From contig NZ_CP120635.1 of the NCBI RefSeq assembly GCF_021353295.2, positions 1-64,000 of the forward strand: 64,000 bases of DNA, in the 5' to 3' direction. The position numbers were made by a program, and so were the translations under genes. Numbering within the stretch: the stretch's first letter is position 1; the number at the start of each line of letters is the position of its first letter. The notes beneath the pieces are model-generated. The model had not been told where the DNA came from. It did no database searches and saw nothing but the letters and a program-made list of their open reading frames with translations. Positions 57,168 to 64,000 of this stretch are shown here, in pieces. Origin of the DNA: Pseudodesulfovibrio thermohalotolerans (GTDB taxonomy: Bacteria; Desulfobacterota; Desulfovibrionia; Desulfovibrionales; Desulfovibrionaceae).

Positions 57168-58109
57168 ATGTATTTCCAAACTGCTGATATCGAAGTCGCG
57201 CTCTGGATTCCACCTTTTGTGGCGTTCGTCATTTCTTTTTTCACCTCAATGGGCGGCGTTTCCGGTGCCTTTCTGCTCTTGCCGTTTCAGATGTCCTTCA
57301 TCGGGTATACGAATCCATCGGTCAGCGCCACCAACCAGGTGTTCAATGTCGTTGCCATCCCAAGCGGAGTATATCGTTACTGGCGCGAGGAACGAATGGT
57401 GTGGCCGCTGACGTGGATTGTTGTCTTCGGCACGCTGCCAGGCGTCTTTATCGGCGCCATGGTAAGGGTGCTCTATTTGCCGGATCCGAAACATTTCAAA
57501 CTGTTTGCCGCCTGTGTGCTCTTTTATATCGGGTTTAAAATGGTGAGGGACGTGCTGGGGAACTCAAATGGTGGGAACAAGAAAAAAAGCGAAGCACGCT
57601 TTCGGGAAATGGTCAAACGTAATACCAGTCCTGGGGGGGCGGCAGCCTCGCCCGCCACGACAGTCACTTGTTTCAATCTAAAGCGACTGGGGTTCACGTT
57701 CTACGGAGATGCCTATAATGTTTCATTCTGGGGAATTTTGCTTCTCAGTTTCATTGTCGGCATAGTAGGGGGAATCTACGGGATAGGGGGAGGATCAATA
57801 ATTGCCCCGTTTTTTATAACTTTTTTCGAACTTCCCGTCTATGTCGTCGCAGGGGCCGCACTGATGGGTACTTTTGTCACATCAGTGGCTGGCGTCGTTT
57901 TTTATCAGGCCATCGCCCCATTCTATCCGAATCTTTCCGTGGCCCCCGACTGGCTGTTGGGAATTCTTTTCGGAGTAGGTGGAATGGCGGGAATGTATCT
58001 TGGGGCTCGATGTCAAAAGTTTGTGTCAGCCAAGGCCATCAAGTGGATGCTGGCGGGTGTCATGGTGTTTACTGCAATCAAATACATCCTTAATTTCTTT
58101 GAATATTGA
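57168..58109 (+). CDS. TSUP-family anion transporter (TauE/SafE)
   Basis: This protein of about 313 residues has eight or so membrane helices in two half-repeats (TSMGGVSGAFLLLPFQ and GGIYGIGGGSIIAPFF) with a charged loop of about 50 residues between them. TSUP proteins move sulfur-containing or related anions. Under TunR control it may export or exclude tungstate or molybdate; this is inference from family knowledge. I prefer the ATG at 57168, since the frame upstream contains the operator. Confidence 0.85.
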   Translation: MYFQTADIEVALWIPPFVAFVISFFTSMGGVSGAFLLLPFQMSFIGYTNPSVSATNQVFNVVAIPSGVYRYWREERMVWPLTWIVVFGTLPGVFIGAMVRVLYLPDPKHFKLFAACVLFYIGFKMVRDVLGNSNGGNKKKSEARFREMVKRNTSPGGAAASPATTVTCFNLKRLGFTFYGDAYNVSFWGILLLSFIVGIVGGIYGIGGGSIIAPFFITFFELPVYVVAGAALMGTFVTSVAGVVFYQAIAPFYPNLSVAPDWLLGILFGVGGMAGMYLGARCQKFVSAKAIKWMLAGVMVFTAIKYILNFFEY

Positions 58110-58152
58110 AGAACAGCAGCCGACAATCCGCTCCCCTTCAGGAGGCGATGCT

Positions 58153-58368
58153 ATGTGTACGAAGAGAGATATTGAAGACATTCTCAAGCAAATTGGAGAA
58201 AGCCACGATCCCGATCATATTCGGCGACTCCTTGAAGAGATTAATGCATGCAGCAAATGTCCGGAGAATCTTCAGTACCAGGATGACCAGGATTCAGTTT
58301 GCCGTTGTCGTCTAAATTTTCATATTGAACTCAAGAATCACATCTATGCGATTACAAACAAAAAATAG
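58153..58368 (+). CDS. Small cysteine-containing protein
   Basis: The 71-residue product has a helical first half and CSKC followed by CRC near the middle, possibly a metal site. AGGAGG lies upstream of the ATG, 44 bp after the TSUP stop, so it is probably in the same operon. The family is not recognised. Confidence 0.6.
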   Translation: MCTKRDIEDILKQIGESHDPDHIRRLLEEINACSKCPENLQYQDDQDSVCRCRLNFHIELKNHIYAITNKK

Positions 58369-58446
58369 TGTATCCTTTTTGGCAGAGGGTCTTGCGGTTG
58401 CGTGCCCACCTCATTTGCAAATGTGATCGACAATGTTTCTCCGAAG

Positions 58447-58482
58447 ACGTGGAAGGCACCTTTCCCAAGGTGCCTGCCACGT
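58447..58482. terminator. Hairpin between convergent genes
   Basis: Arms ACGTGG-A-AGGCACCTT and AAGGTGCCT-G-CCACGT enclose TCCC. It lies between the ends of the small cysteine protein gene and the DsrE-like gene. Confidence 0.65.
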
Positions 58483-58487
58483 ATCAT

Positions 58488-58808
58488 CTAGTAGTTGAGA
58501 ATCCTGTCCGCCTTGATCATTTCCGCATACAGGAATTTCATGCTGGACAACTTGACGTATTCGCTTTCATCCACCCCGTGGATGCTCAGGCACTTCCCTC
58601 AGGCTACCAGCACGCCCTCGCTCAGGGCGAACATCTTCGCCTGTTCGGCGATCGGGAATGCTTCCGAATCGCCCGCATACAAATCAACGGCACCGGCGTT
58701 CAGGAACAACGTGACGTCCTCGCCCTCGTTCAACAGGAAGTTACCGAAACGGACAGCGTTCCATTTCACTTCCGGGTCGTTGCTGGAAAGAATGATCAAG
58801 ACCTGCAT
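58488..58808 (-). CDS. DsrE-like selenoprotein (in-frame UGA read as selenocysteine)
   Basis: The reading frame from the ATG at 58808 (AAGGAG upstream) gives a DsrE/TusD-like fold of 69 residues up to a TGA at 58601-58599. It then continues without break for 36 more residues to a TAG at 58488, for 106 in total. The TGA falls where DsrE-like proteins have the first Cys of a CxxC: VLVA-U-GKCLSIHG (U70, C73). A hairpin suitable as a bacterial SECIS begins 14 bases after the UGA. DsrE-like proteins carry or transfer sulfur as persulfides. If the UGA were a true stop, the protein would end just before its active site. Confidence 0.8.
58568..58584 (-). promoter_or_regulatory. Candidate bacterial SECIS hairpin
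   Basis: In the mRNA, CAUCCAC-GGG-GUGGAUG forms a seven-pair hairpin whose loop is GGG, 14 bases after the in-frame UGA. The position and the loop G residues fit SelB recruitment. Confidence 0.65.
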
Positions 58809-58959
58809 AGAGGCTCCTTCTATTTGACATTGCCTAAGCATAGATTATTTCCATGCGAAGTTGAACAAAAACCTCGGCAAGGCCATTGTTGGAAATGGGG
58901 GACTTTACGCCATTTTTAAATAAGTATATGCATAGACTCTTAAACAGATCGAGGTACGT

Positions 58960-59247
58960 ATGGTCAATTATGAGAAACAAGCCAGAATATTCAAAGTCCT
59001 CTCGGTCGACACCCGCATCCGGATGCTGGAGTTGCTGAAAGGCGGGCCTTTGTGCGTGAACGCCTTGTCAAAAAGGTTGGGCATCACTCCGTCGGCTGTG
59101 TCCCAGAACCTGCGCATCCTGAGGGATGCGGACCTCGTGGTCGCGGACAAGCAGGGCTATTTCGTGCATTACGGGATTAACCGGCAGACCATGACGGAAT
59201 TGCGGTCCCTCGCGAACGGGGTGTTCAGCATGCCAAATTTGTTGTGA
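58960..59247 (+). CDS. ArsR-family transcriptional regulator
   Basis: This 95-residue winged-helix protein has IFKVLSVDTRIRMLELL and the recognition segment TPSAVSQNLRILRDADLV. Only one cysteine is present (C41), so a two-cysteine sulfur or metal switch within one chain is unlikely. It is divergent from the DsrE-like gene and precedes a TSUP gene; either may be its target. Confidence 0.88.
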   Translation: MVNYEKQARIFKVLSVDTRIRMLELLKGGPLCVNALSKRLGITPSAVSQNLRILRDADLVVADKQGYFVHYGINRQTMTELRSLANGVFSMPNLL

Positions 59248-59455
59248 AATGGTATGAATAGACAACCTGTGGAGAAACCCGCAACTCGTGCCGAAAGATT
59301 GCCTGGGGAGCAATTCGGTCGGTACGGCAGAAATGCCGAAGCGGTCGCGATGCGACTTTTTCCGATCAACAGATTGAAACGGTACACCATCTAGGTGGGC
59401 ACGAGTCCCCGACCTGCCGCAAACAATCACCTGAACACATCGTCAAGGATCGCAT

Positions 59456-60217
59456 ATGACTGTTCCCGTTGTCCTGCTTGCGAGCATATTTCTCATCTCA
59501 CTCCTACTGACCATGGTCGGCCTCGGCGGCGGGCTTGTCTTCTCGCCGCTGTTCGTGCTCCTGGGTATGGCGAAAGCCCAGGCGGCTGCGGCATCCTTGT
59601 TCCTGAACCTCACGGCGGCGGGGTCGGCGGCGTACGCCTATTCGCGAAAGGGGATGGTCGATTTCTCCCTTTCGATCCCGCTGATCCTATTTTCCGCAGC
59701 GGCCGCGCCGCTCGGCGCTTACCTGAACACCCGAATCGAGACGAAACCGTTCCTGATGATCATGGCCGTCATTCTCTTTCTGGCGGCGATACGCATGCTA
59801 TTTTCACCCAAAGGCGACAACCGAACGGTTGAACGGGCAAAAGCAACAAAAATCATCGGCGGGGCGACCATCGGCGCGGTCACCGGCTTGATGGCCGGGC
59901 TGCTTGGAGTCGGCGGCGGGGTTTTCATCGTTCCCCTGCTGATCTTCGCCCTGAAGACGCCGACCAAGACCGCTGCCGCTTCATCCACCTTCATCGTCTG
60001 CTTCTCCTCGCTCACCGGGTTCATGGGATACGCTTCCATGGGGGAGGTCGATTGGTATTTCCTTTTGCCTGCGGCGGTGGTCGCCTTTATCGCCGGTCAG
60101 GCCGGGGCGCGGCTCATGAATGCCCGGCTGACGGGCCGGACGGTCAGGCTGCTGTTTAGCCTGCTCCTGTTCGGGTTGTGCGCCAAACTGTTGCATCAGT
60201 GGTTTTCGGGGGTTTGA
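59456..60217 (+). CDS. TSUP-family anion transporter (TauE/SafE), second copy
   Basis: This 253-residue protein has eight predicted helices and the two half-repeat motifs (MVGLGGGLVFSPLFVLLG and GLLGVGGGVFIVPLLIF). It is a typical short TSUP protein, probably moving sulfite, sulfide-derived or organosulfur anions. It is unlike the longer TSUP under TunR. AAGGATC precedes the ATG, and its stop overlaps the next start. Confidence 0.88.
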   Translation: MTVPVVLLASIFLISLLLTMVGLGGGLVFSPLFVLLGMAKAQAAAASLFLNLTAAGSAAYAYSRKGMVDFSLSIPLILFSAAAAPLGAYLNTRIETKPFLMIMAVILFLAAIRMLFSPKGDNRTVERAKATKIIGGATIGAVTGLMAGLLGVGGGVFIVPLLIFALKTPTKTAAASSTFIVCFSSLTGFMGYASMGEVDWYFLLPAAVVAFIAGQAGARLMNARLTGRTVRLLFSLLLFGLCAKLLHQWFSGV

Positions 60218-61254
60218 TGAATACGGTAAAGAGCAGATTGAAACAAGAATTAGTTCGGGGGGGGGCCATCCTGATGAAGAATGAAGCAGTAGCGGTCGAA
60301 GACCTGAGCAAACGGTTCGATGGCGTGCAGGCCGTGGACGGCGTGTCGTTCGCCGTGGAGCGGGGGGAGTTGTTCGGATTCCTCGGGCCGAACGGGGCAG
60401 GAAAGACCACGACCATCAACATGCTGACCGGGTTGGCCCGCCCGGACTCGGGGGTAATTCGCCTGTGCGGCGTCGATTGCACCACAACCCCTAGGACCGC
60501 CCAGCACCTGATAGGGGTGGTCCCTGACGAAAGCAACCTCTACCCCGAGCTGACCGGATTCGAGAACCTGTGTTTCTGCGCATCGCTGTACGGCATCCGG
60601 AAGGACGAGCGCCGGGCGCGGGCAAGGGCGCTGCTGCGCGACTTCGACCTCGCCAAGGCGGCTGACCGAAAGTTCGGCGGGTACTCCAAGGGGATGAAGC
60701 GGAAGCTCACCATCGCGGCGGGCATCATCCACCGTCCGGACATCCTGTTCCTCGACGAACCCACCACGGGCATCGACGTGGCCAGCGGACGCCAGATACG
60801 CCAGCTCGTGGCCGACCTGCACCACGCCGGGACGACCATCTTCCTGACCACCCACTACATCGAGGAGGCCGAGCGGCTTTGCAACCGCATCGCCTTCATC
60901 GTTGCCGGGCGCATCGTAGGCATCGACTCGGTGGAACACCTGATTCAGCCCCTGCAAGGACGGCATGTCCTCGAAATCACCTGTCAGGAGGCCTTGACGG
61001 AAACGGTTCGTGAAGGATTGAGCCAGGCCTTCCCCCCGCTGGTCATCTCGCCCCCCGAGCAACATTCGATCCGTGTGGAATCGGACTCCCCCGTGCACGT
61101 GGGGCCGTTGGTGCGCCGAATCGAGGAACAGGGATTCACGGTCACGGAGGCGCGGCGGGTGCGCCTCTCTCTTGAAGATGTTTTCGTGCAGATAACGGGC
61201 ATAGAATCCGGCACCATGCATCACGAGAAAGAGATGAAGGGGGGAAAGAAATGA
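60217..61254 (+). CDS. ABC exporter ATP-binding protein (ABC-2 type)
   Basis: This protein of 345 residues has Walker A GPNGAGKTT at about 57-65, the exporter-type signature GYSKGMKRK, Walker B ILFLDEPTTG and the H-loop TTHY. A C-terminal domain of about 90 residues is typical of drug or polyketide exporters. The ATG at 60217 overlaps the TSUP stop with GGGGG four bases upstream. An ATG at 60274, after a run of nine G residues, is an alternative. Confidence 0.85.
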   Translation: MNTVKSRLKQELVRGGAILMKNEAVAVEDLSKRFDGVQAVDGVSFAVERGELFGFLGPNGAGKTTTINMLTGLARPDSGVIRLCGVDCTTTPRTAQHLIGVVPDESNLYPELTGFENLCFCASLYGIRKDERRARARALLRDFDLAKAADRKFGGYSKGMKRKLTIAAGIIHRPDILFLDEPTTGIDVASGRQIRQLVADLHHAGTTIFLTTHYIEEAERLCNRIAFIVAGRIVGIDSVEHLIQPLQGRHVLEITCQEALTETVREGLSQAFPPLVISPPEQHSIRVESDSPVHVGPLVRRIEEQGFTVTEARRVRLSLEDVFVQITGIESGTMHHEKEMKGGKK

Positions 61255-61988
61255 ACAAGCTGATCGCCTTCTGGAACATATTGGCAAAAGACATGCGAAC
61301 CTACTATCTGAAACCGCCGAACGTGAGCTGGGGCATCATCTTCCCCCTGGCGTGGACGGCCATGTTCTTCATCCGCTCCGGGAGCGGGCTGGAAAGTATT
61401 CCGCAACTGCTTCCCGGCGTGGTGGCCATCTCCATTCTGTTCGGCACCACCTCCATGCTCGCGGTCACGGTGACCTTCGAGAAGAAAAACCGCTCCTTCG
61501 AACGGCTGTTGCTGGCCCCCATGTCCTTTGAGCTGCTCATGCTTGCCAAGACGAGCGGAGCGATCTTTTTCGGCGTGTGCAATGCCTTTGTACCCGTGAT
61601 CATGGCTCTGTTCCTGACCGACCTCGCCGGGATCGCCTGGGCGCAGTTCATCCCCGCAGTGATCCTCATCGCGGTGGCCTCCACGTTCCAGGGACTGTTC
61701 ATCGCAGTGGCCGTCAGCGAGGTGTTCGAGGCGCAGACCTTTTCCAACTTCTTCCGTTTCCCCATGATCTTCCTGTGCGGGCTCTTCTTTCCCATCGAGA
61801 GGCTGCCCGCCCTGCTCCAACCCGTGTCCTACGTCCTGCCCCTGACTTACGGGGCCGACGTCCTGCATGGTGCTGTCCATGGCGGCCACATCCTGCCATG
61901 GTACCTGGACTTGCCTGTACTCGGCCTGTTCTGTGCGGCGCTGTTCTGGGCGAGCCTTCGAAACATCAGGAGGCGGTGGATTGCCTGA
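61251..61988 (+). CDS. ABC-2 type transporter permease
   Basis: This 245-residue membrane protein has six predicted helices and overlaps the ATPase gene by four bases. The FPMIFLCGLFFPIERLP segment is typical of ABC-2 permeases. With the preceding gene it forms an exporter of unknown substrate. The sigma factor gene begins within its last codons. Confidence 0.87.
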   Translation: MNKLIAFWNILAKDMRTYYLKPPNVSWGIIFPLAWTAMFFIRSGSGLESIPQLLPGVVAISILFGTTSMLAVTVTFEKKNRSFERLLLAPMSFELLMLAKTSGAIFFGVCNAFVPVIMALFLTDLAGIAWAQFIPAVILIAVASTFQGLFIAVAVSEVFEAQTFSNFFRFPMIFLCGLFFPIERLPALLQPVSYVLPLTYGADVLHGAVHGGHILPWYLDLPVLGLFCAALFWASLRNIRRRWIA

Positions 61989-62529
61989 TCGGTCCCGATC
62001 GCAACTTCCGGACGAAGCCCTGCTGGAAGCCTCGGGCAACGGGGACCGGCAGGCCTTCGGCGAACTCGTCCGACGGCACCAGTCCTGGGCCTGGGGCGTG
62101 GCCTATCGTTTCATTGGATCCAGGGACGAGGCCGAAGATATTGTTCAGGCCGCCTTCATCAAGTTGCTTGTCGCGTCGGGCCGCTATCGCCGTACCGCAC
62201 GCTTCAAGACGTTCTTCCACGTCATCATATCCCGGCTCTGCCTGGATCATGCCAAAAGGGAGAAGCCCGTACAGGCGGACGACTATCCGGAATTGGCCGA
62301 CTCGTCTCCCGGACAGGAGGAGGCGCTGATGACGAGCCAGAACGCGGCCCGCGTGCGCCGGGCATTGGACTCCCTTCCCCCCAGACCTCGCATGGCCGTC
62401 GTGCTTCGATACTACGAAGGGCTCGGTTATGATGAAATGGCCGTGGTTCTTGAAACGTCGCGGAAGGGTGTCGAGCGGCTGCTGTCCAGGGGACGCGAGG
62501 CGTTGCGGGAGAAACTGGGATCACGCTGA
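61981..62529 (+). CDS. ECF-type RNA polymerase sigma factor
   Basis: The 182-residue protein has sigma region 2 (RFIGSRDEAEDIVQAAFIKLL) and region 4 (YYEGLGYDEMAVVLETSRKGVERLLSRGREALRE). I chose the TTG at 61981 because AGGAGG lies eight bases upstream; no ATG gives a complete region 2. It overlaps the permease end by eight bases. The anti-sigma gene follows. Confidence 0.9.
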   Translation: MPDRSRSQLPDEALLEASGNGDRQAFGELVRRHQSWAWGVAYRFIGSRDEAEDIVQAAFIKLLVASGRYRRTARFKTFFHVIISRLCLDHAKREKPVQADDYPELADSSPGQEEALMTSQNAARVRRALDSLPPRPRMAVVLRYYEGLGYDEMAVVLETSRKGVERLLSRGREALREKLGSR

Positions 62530-62596
62530 ACTTTTTTCGATCGAAGGCGGGGGTTTTCCGAACTTGGATCGTTTAATAAAAATGAGGTCGACACAC

Positions 62597-63070
62597 ATGC
62601 TTTGCCGAAACTGCCATACACGTCTTTCTGCCTACCTGGACGGTGAACTGTCCGGGCGGGAGCTGTGGGACATGAAACGCCATCTCGACGGTTGCGCGTC
62701 CTGCCGCGCCCACCTTGCCGAGTTGGAGGCGTTGGACGCACCGCTTGCCTCTCCGGGCACCCCGGAGATGCCGGGCGACCTGGAATACCGGATCATGGCC
62801 CGGGCTTCACGAGAGTATTTCGATGCCCGTGACACGAGCCGCTTCCGGGCGATTGCCCGTAGGTGGCTGGGGCCGACCGCCACGGCATCCGCCTTGGCGA
62901 TCGGTCTGCTTCTGGGAGGATTGCTCGGGTGGAACAGCCATGGCGGACCAATTTCGGAACAGTCCACCCTGCGGACGGAAAATGCGGTCTTCGCATCCCT
63001 GAGCGCGGCCCCCGGCGGATCGATCGAGGCCGCGGTGCTGGCCGGATTCGACGGCGGAGGGAGGTTGTAA
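62597..63070 (+). CDS. Anti-sigma factor with zinc-finger (zf-HC2) domain
   Basis: This 157-residue protein begins with CRNCHTRLSAYLDGEL and the zinc motif HLDGCASC (HxxxCxxC). One membrane helix follows at about 95-110 (ASALAIGLLLGGLLGW) and then a short periplasmic tail. It probably holds the ECF sigma at the membrane. An ATG at 62582 is also possible. Confidence 0.87.
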   Translation: MLCRNCHTRLSAYLDGELSGRELWDMKRHLDGCASCRAHLAELEALDAPLASPGTPEMPGDLEYRIMARASREYFDARDTSRFRAIARRWLGPTATASALAIGLLLGGLLGWNSHGGPISEQSTLRTENAVFASLSAAPGGSIEAAVLAGFDGGGRL

Positions 63071-63073
63071 TCC

Positions 63074-63571
63074 ATGCATTATCTGAAACGGTCGTTGCTG
63101 GCCTTGTCTGTGGGATTGAACATCGCCTTTGTCCTGTTCTGGGGCATGCAGTATTTTCAAGGACAAGATCCGGCGCCGTCAGGAGCGCCCCGCCGTTCGG
63201 GAGATCAACTTCTTACGGCGCGGTATGAAGGGGTCCAGGTGACTCCCGAACAATGGAAGGCGCTGGAGCCCAACGTGCTGGCCTTCAAGACCAACACCGA
63301 TCGTATTCGCCGGGAAACGGTGCAGTTGCGAGAGCGGGTGCTGGAGTTGCTGGCCGAACCCGTTGCCGATGAAGAGGCGATCCAGGCTATCCAGCAAAGA
63401 ATTCTTTCGAATCAGGGCGGCATGAAAGACGAAGTGCTTCGACTTCTGCTCCGTGAAAAGGACGTGTTGCGGCCGGATCAGTTCTCCGTGCTGATACAGG
63501 CGATTCAGAATTACGGAGGCCGTGGTCCCGGATTTGGTGTAATGACCGGCGGGAAACCGGAACGCAATTAA
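63074..63571 (+). CDS. Spy/CpxP-like periplasmic sensor protein
   Basis: The 165-residue protein has an N-terminal membrane anchor (LLALSVGLNIAFVLFWG) and a helical periplasmic domain. The domain has alternating charged residues and repeated LxxR/QxxI segments, like Spy, CpxP, ZraP and the metal-sensing CnrX. With the sigma and anti-sigma genes it forms a three-part envelope signalling set. Confidence 0.8.
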   Translation: MHYLKRSLLALSVGLNIAFVLFWGMQYFQGQDPAPSGAPRRSGDQLLTARYEGVQVTPEQWKALEPNVLAFKTNTDRIRRETVQLRERVLELLAEPVADEEAIQAIQQRILSNQGGMKDEVLRLLLREKDVLRPDQFSVLIQAIQNYGGRGPGFGVMTGGKPERN

Positions 63572-63618
63572 CGGCACGACCGGGGGATGCCCCTGAGTCA
63601 TGCGTACAGGAGAAAATC

Positions 63619-64000
63619 ATGTCGCTGATCGAGCTGAACAGCATTTCGAAAAAATACCTGACGGGTCAGGTCGAAACCGAAGCCTTGAAACAGGTTACCG
63701 TGTCCATCGAAAAAGGGAAACTCGTCACGTTCGTGGGACCTTCGGGAAGCGGCAAGACAACGCTGCTCAACATCATCGGTTGCATGGACAAGCCGTCTTC
63801 CGGGGAGGTCCGCGTGACCGACACCAGGGTGGACACCCTGGACAAGAAGGCGGCGGCGAATTTTCGCGGCAAGCATCTCGGTTTCATCTTCCAGTCGTTC
63901 AATCTCATCCCGGTCCTGAGCGTGTATGAGAATATCGAATACCCCTTGCTCATGATCTCCCGGACCCCCGCAGGCGAGCGGCGGGAACGCGTGATGGCCG
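63619..64000 (+). CDS. ABC transporter ATP-binding protein (MacB/LolD type), partial
   Basis: The first 127 residues are in the window and the gene runs off its right end. Walker A GPSGSGKTTLLNIIG and the Q-loop FIFQSFNLIPVLSVYENIEYPLLM are typical of MacB/LolD ATPases. A MacB-type permease and an efflux partner are expected just outside. AGGAG precedes the ATG. Confidence 0.9.
   Translation, partial: MSLIELNSISKKYLTGQVETEALKQVTVSIEKGKLVTFVGPSGSGKTTLLNIIGCMDKPSSGEVRVTDTRVDTLDKKAAANFRGKHLGFIFQSFNLIPVLSVYENIEYPLLMISRTPAGERRERVMA

Larger units (their letters stand above)
52579..64000. mobile_element. Possible integrated island in comM (left end; right end not in window)
   Basis: The left boundary is the point where comM is cut off. 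A tyrosine recombinase lies within 200 bp, followed by a hairpin-rich gene-free stretch, an XRE/methyltransferase pair and accessory genes. The missing 3' part of comM is not found before the window ends. How far the island extends is unknown: the genes from TunR onward could also be ordinary chromosome. Confidence 0.45.

Noticed and set aside
58599..58841. Short 80-residue DsrE-like gene ending at the TGA, or a pseudogene
   Set aside because: Conserved sequence continues across the TGA to a later stop, the TGA is at the catalytic Cys position and a SECIS-like hairpin follows. Selenocysteine explains this better than truncation.

Overview
The window looks like a chromosome segment of a sulfate-reducing Desulfovibrionaceae bacterium, probably Pseudodesulfovibrio or Desulfovibrio. 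The evidence is GC-rich coding DNA, a ferredoxin-dependent 2-oxoacid oxidoreductase, a DUF39 homocysteine-forming protein, a tungsten-type aldehyde:ferredoxin oxidoreductase, rubrerythrin and a TunR-type regulator, a family known from sulfate reducers. I found no rRNA gene, tRNA gene or CRISPR array.

Region 1 (1-10.8 kb) holds, mostly on the minus strand, an ATP-type phosphofructokinase, a heptose-7-phosphate kinase, parB, parA with two perfect parS sites in its leader, a nucleotide-sugar epimerase, coaBC with a lipoprotein and two unknown genes, then queA on the plus strand. Region 2 (10.8-24.9 kb) holds a four-gene 2-oxoacid:ferredoxin oxidoreductase operon, a secreted orphan protein and a DUF39 gene. 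It then carries the replication block: putative oriC, dnaA, dnaN, gyrB, gyrA and a TPR lipoprotein. Region 3 (24.9-28.7 kb) holds a glycosyltransferase, a histidine phosphatase, a frameshifted second glycosyltransferase and fabI.

Region 4 (28.9-38.2 kb) is a self-contained catabolic cluster. It has a polyferredoxin, a tungsten aldehyde oxidoreductase, a DapA-family aldolase, an IclR regulator, a three-part TRAP transporter, an RraA-family aldolase and a two-subunit UxaA-type dehydratase. A coherent reading is uptake of a hydroxy or sugar acid, dehydration, aldol cleavage to pyruvate plus an aldehyde, and oxidation of that aldehyde with reduction of ferredoxin. Two matching operator-like palindromes lie in front of it.

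Region 5 (38.3-51.3 kb) holds two paralogous LysR genes, each divergent from a tiny protein gene, then ftsX/ftsE, rubrerythrin, pabABC, a MerR-like regulator, a lipoprotein, a histidine kinase and a chemotaxis receptor.

Region 6 (51.5 kb to the end) begins with comM cut off inside its ATPase domain, directly beside a complete tyrosine recombinase gene. This suggests an island inserted in comM that continues past the window. Beyond the recombinase lie a gene-free stretch rich in hairpins, a perfect 44-bp palindrome and an XRE regulator overlapping a DNA methyltransferase. Next come a TunR-like regulator divergent from a TSUP transporter, a DsrE-like gene with an in-frame UGA that probably encodes selenocysteine, and an ArsR regulator with a second TSUP transporter. 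The window ends with an ABC exporter, an ECF sigma/anti-sigma/Spy-like set and the start of another ABC transporter.
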